Assembly (NCBI RefSeq): GCF_900116295.1
Contig: NZ_FPAF01000003.1
Coordinates: forward strand, 248,001 to 312,000
DNA from: Bacillus sp. 103mf
Lineage (GTDB): Bacteria; Bacillota; Bacilli; Bacillales; Bacillaceae_G
Direction of reading: 5' to 3'
Length of the DNA: 64,000 nucleotides
The notes beneath the pieces were generated by a model. It had not been told where the DNA came from. It saw nothing but the letters and a program-made list of their open reading frames with translations, and searched no databases. The position numbers and the translations under genes are program-made. Shown piece by piece: positions 61,489 through 64,000 of the stretch (its first letter is position 1; each line of letters opens with the position of its first letter).

Positions 61489-61645
61489 CCTATCCGCTAT
61501 TTGTGGCCAGTAGGACCCCACCTCAAGATTCTGAGAAGCGCGAAGAAGATAGGTGGGGGAATAACTGTCCGTAAAAGCCCGATTCGTTCAACTAACCATC
61601 AGTGGGGGATGAAGAAAACTCCCACTGATGGAAGTTTCACTTTAT
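61489..61645 (+). repeat. bcr1 repeat, copy 3, inside the Liv operon
   Basis: A diverged bcr1 copy keeps CCCCACCTCAAGATTCTGAG, CCGTAAAAGCCCGATTC and CAGTGGGGGATGAAGAAAAC, and ends GTTTCAC-TTTAT (61641-61645). Its left TTTAT is degraded to CCTAT (61489-61493). It starts right after the LivF stop and ends 2 bp before the LivH ribosome site. Confidence 0.85.
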
Positions 61646-61663
61646 ATGGGAGAGGTGAAAAAC

Positions 61664-62524
61664 GTGGATGTGTTAGTTAATTTATTTGTAAATGGTGTTT
61701 CGACAGGTGTACTTATTTTTTTATTAGCATCTGGCTTAACACTTATTTTCGGTTTAATGGACGTTCTTAATTTCGCTCATGGCGGGCTATTTGCATGGGG
61801 CGCTTTTACTGGGGTGTGGTTGTTTCAAGTAACAGGCAGTTTCATGTTTGCATTACTTGGTGCGATTGTAATTGGTATGTTCCTTGGCTTGATATTAGAA
61901 AGATTTCTCATTCGCCCTGTTTATGGAAATCATGTTCGTCAGCTGCTCGTTACACTTGGTGGCATGCTCGTATTGAGTGAGTGTATAAAAGTATTTTGGG
62001 GACCAAATCTGATAGGAGCTAAATTACCGAATTGGTTACAAGGAAGTTTTACATTTGATGGAATCATATTAATCAAGTATCGCTTGTTTGTTATTGTAAT
62101 CGGTTTATTGGTTTACATCGGATTTGTATTGTTACTTCGGAAAACGAAAATCGGGCTTATGATTCGTGCGGGTGTAATGGATAAAGAGATGGTTCAAGCG
62201 CTTGGAATTAATGTGAAGGCCATCTTTTCTTTCGTATTTTTATTAGGAGCTGGAATGGCGGCGTTAGGTGGGTTTCTTCTTGCGCCATATTCGGGTGTTA
62301 TTTTTGCCGAAATGGGGATGCAGTATGCTATTTTAGCTTTTATCGTTGTAATCATTGGTGGATTAGGTAGTGTACAAGGCTCGGTAATCGCATCCTTAAT
62401 CGTTGGATTAGCAGGAGCTTTTACAGCGTATTATGTCCCTGATTTATCGCTTGCGATAAACATGTTGATGCTGTTATTCGTCTTATTAGTTAAGCCGACA
62501 GGAATTGTTGGTGAAAAGGGGTGA
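61664..62524 (+). CDS. Liv-type ABC permease (LivH-like)
   Basis: A 286-residue permease from GTG 61664, behind GGGAGAGGTG (61648-61657). An in-frame ATG at 61628 lies inside the bcr1 repeat and is unlikely to be the natural start. About eight helices; the family text is LASGLTLIFGLMDVLNFAHG followed by GLFAWGAF, and IVVIIGGLGSVQGSVIASLI. It forms the membrane channel with the LivM-like protein. Confidence 0.92.
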   Translation: MDVLVNLFVNGVSTGVLIFLLASGLTLIFGLMDVLNFAHGGLFAWGAFTGVWLFQVTGSFMFALLGAIVIGMFLGLILERFLIRPVYGNHVRQLLVTLGGMLVLSECIKVFWGPNLIGAKLPNWLQGSFTFDGIILIKYRLFVIVIGLLVYIGFVLLLRKTKIGLMIRAGVMDKEMVQALGINVKAIFSFVFLLGAGMAALGGFLLAPYSGVIFAEMGMQYAILAFIVVIIGGLGSVQGSVIASLIVGLAGAFTAYYVPDLSLAINMLMLLFVLLVKPTGIVGEKG

Positions 62525-62531
62525 GATTGTT

Positions 62532-63533
62532 ATGAACACATTATCTAATCGAATTAGTTTGTATTTTGGAGGTGCAGTTCTTTTCTGTTTTATCATATTT
62601 CCTTTTTTAAACGATTCAAGGAGTATGTTAATCTTGTTTACACAAATTTTCATCTTCGCAATATTCGCGATGAGCTTTGATATTCTATTAGGTTATACGG
62701 GAATTGTTTCATTTGGACATTGTATGTTCTTTGGAATTGGCGCTTATTGTGTCGCACTCTTATTCGATCGACAAGAGGCATCGATATCAAGTTTTTTAAT
62801 AGGGATTATAGTAGCAGTCACTTTATCAGCGGCTATTAGTTATATAATTGGTATGCTTTCCTTACGATTAAAAAGTCATTTTTATGCGATGCTAACACTT
62901 GCAATTTCTCAATTATTCTTTGTGCTCGCTGAAAAGTGGAGAACCGTCACGCACGGGGGAGATGGTTTTACATTCCGTGTACCTGATATATTTCGAGATC
63001 GCTTCACATTTTACTATATTACATTAATAAGTTTAGTGATTATTTTTTTATTACTACAATTGTTTACGAAATCTTCAATTGGAAAAGTATTGAAAGCGAT
63101 TTCACAAAATGAACAACGTGTGGAAGCACTTGGTTATAAAATCCTTCACTATAAAGTAATTGCGAGTGTTGTAGCTGGAATTGTAGCATCTGTGAGCGGC
63201 GCCTTATTTGTTATTACACTTCGATTTGTAAATACGACTGTTTTCTCAATTGACATGACATTGAATGCCTTATTAATGACAACAATTGGTGGCATTGGGA
63301 CATTAGTAGGAGGGATAATAGGGGCAGGAATCATTGAATCGTTGAAATACTATTTGTCAGAGCTTGCTGCGCAGTATCCAATCTTTGAACGATGGACAAT
63401 TTTTCTTGGTTTATTGTATATCATTGTCTTATTAGGGCTTCCAACAGGTATGTTAGGAACAGTTAGGAAACTCATGAGTTGGAGGCGACATAAGAATAAA
63501 GAGAAGAGGAAGCAAATTGAGCATGGTGTTTAA
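62532..63533 (+). CDS. Liv-type ABC permease (LivM-like)
   Basis: A 333-residue permease from ATG 62532 behind GGGGTGAGA. About ten helices; LivM features are MSFDILLGYTGIVSFGHCMF followed by FGIGAYCVALL, and ALLMTTIGGIGTLVGGIIGA. The C-terminal tail is very basic (WRRHKNKEKRKQ). It completes the transporter with LivH-, LivG- and LivF-like proteins. The start is 7 bp after the LivH stop. Confidence 0.92.
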   Translation: MNTLSNRISLYFGGAVLFCFIIFPFLNDSRSMLILFTQIFIFAIFAMSFDILLGYTGIVSFGHCMFFGIGAYCVALLFDRQEASISSFLIGIIVAVTLSAAISYIIGMLSLRLKSHFYAMLTLAISQLFFVLAEKWRTVTHGGDGFTFRVPDIFRDRFTFYYITLISLVIIFLLLQLFTKSSIGKVLKAISQNEQRVEALGYKILHYKVIASVVAGIVASVSGALFVITLRFVNTTVFSIDMTLNALLMTTIGGIGTLVGGIIGAGIIESLKYYLSELAAQYPIFERWTIFLGLLYIIVLLGLPTGMLGTVRKLMSWRRHKNKEKRKQIEHGV

Positions 63534-63682
63534 TATAATTAAAAATGTAATTAGACATTTGGACACATTGTTAATAATTAAAGAACCAATATGAATAACT
63601 TACAAACGCATCTAAGGAATTCGAAGAACTCATTTTCTAACGTGTTCTTAAATTTACTCTTATAATAAAGGAGCATGTAAAA

Positions 63683-63964
63683 ATGAACTATTTTGCTATT
63701 TTGTTTACACAAGGAGAAAATTGGGAGAAAGGAAAACACATTTGGGAACAGGATGTAGAACAACATAAAATATATTGGACCCAGCACAGAAAGGAAAAGG
63801 TGATAGCTGGAGGTCCGTTCATGGATGATACAGGAGATCTGATTATCGTGGAAGTGGAGAGTCTTGAAGAAGCTAAAGAGTTAGCGAGTTATGATCCTGC
63901 TGTTTCTAATAAGATATTTCATGCCAATGTTCACCCATGGCGTCTAGTTTCAAAGAAATTTTAG
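63683..63964 (+). CDS. YciI-like protein
   Basis: A 93-residue protein of the YciI/DGPF type. It starts MNYFAILFTQGENWEKGKHI and carries the conserved histidine in QHKIYWTQHRKEKVIAGGPF and an aspartate in FMDDTGDLIIVE, ending VHPWRLVS. YciI-like folds resemble muconolactone isomerases and may be small enzymes. ATG 63683 has AAAGGAG upstream. It may be functionally linked to the Liv-type operon 150 bp before it, but has its own spacing. Confidence 0.85.
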   Translation: MNYFAILFTQGENWEKGKHIWEQDVEQHKIYWTQHRKEKVIAGGPFMDDTGDLIIVEVESLEEAKELASYDPAVSNKIFHANVHPWRLVSKKF

Positions 63965-64000
63965 TAATGTGGTAGAAACATGCAATTGTATTCTTAATGG

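Noticed and set aside
1-64000. CRISPR arrays, rRNA or tRNA genes, complete prophage or intact IS
   Set aside because: No evenly spaced direct repeats, no tRNA cloverleaf with CCA-end pattern, and no phage structural genes were seen; only IS3 fragments are present.

Overview
The window looks like a chromosomal segment of a Bacillus cereus group bacterium. The evidence is AT-rich Firmicutes DNA with strong GGAGG ribosome sites, three copies of the group-specific bcr1 repeat flanked by TTTAT, and a perfect PlcR box (TATG-N-A-N4-T-N-CATA) in front of a secreted protease. Many genes are the small GNAT, MFS, 2H and secreted-protein accessories typical of that group. I saw no rRNA, tRNA, CRISPR or intact insertion sequence.

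Layout. 1-7.1 kb: a truncated MFS exporter divergent from a LysR regulator, then a Bce-type antimicrobial-peptide resistance module. That module is a response regulator, an intramembrane-sensing kinase, an ABC ATPase and a 10-TM permease, with a TTACA-N4-TGTAA operator before the ABC genes. A broken second response regulator follows. 7.1-20.5 kb: an accessory stretch of acetyltransferases, small secreted proteins (one paralogous pair), an epimerase, an MFS transporter, a SUKH protein and an orphan ParB-like protein, with much gene debris (IS3 fragments, a chimeric junction, micro-fragments). 20.5-33.7 kb: housekeeping and stress genes, including a KimA-like K+ importer, PPK2, HflX with a long attenuator-like leader, a fosmidomycin-resistance-type MFS protein, a MurJ/SpoVB-type flippase, a FusB-like EF-G-binding protein, MsrA, a CapA-like protein and a CPBP protease. 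34-45.8 kb: a dioxygenase, a lipase-like hydrolase, a P-loop kinase, MtaD, an OppA lipoprotein, a second two-component system with an M23 peptidase, and a patatin. 46-53.3 kb: MntH with an MntR-like box, a kinase remnant, an HrtBA-like ABC exporter, IS3 debris and the PlcR-box protease. 53.5-57 kb: the csoR-copA-copZ copper operon. 57.4-64 kb: a COG0523 GTPase, a Liv-type ABC transporter operon and a YciI-like protein.

The intergenic DNA is unusually rich in short repeats: three bcr1 copies; five copies plus a solo end of a ~200 bp element with TATATAAATCCAA-like terminal inverted repeats; and two families of hairpin repeats whose stems differ between copies but stay paired. Some sit inside operons, for example bcr1 between the Liv ATPase and permease genes.

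The most interesting single locus is the hflX leader at 23.75-24.17 kb. A good promoter is followed by an SD-preceded 13-codon ORF, MILIRLRLNTLCQ, carrying the RLR motif of macrolide-stalling leader peptides. Two hairpin-plus-U-run terminators follow, the second ending about 35 bp before the hflX start. This has the layout of an antibiotic-responsive attenuator controlling a ribosome-rescue GTPase. All functions are inferred by reading the sequence; no database search was run.
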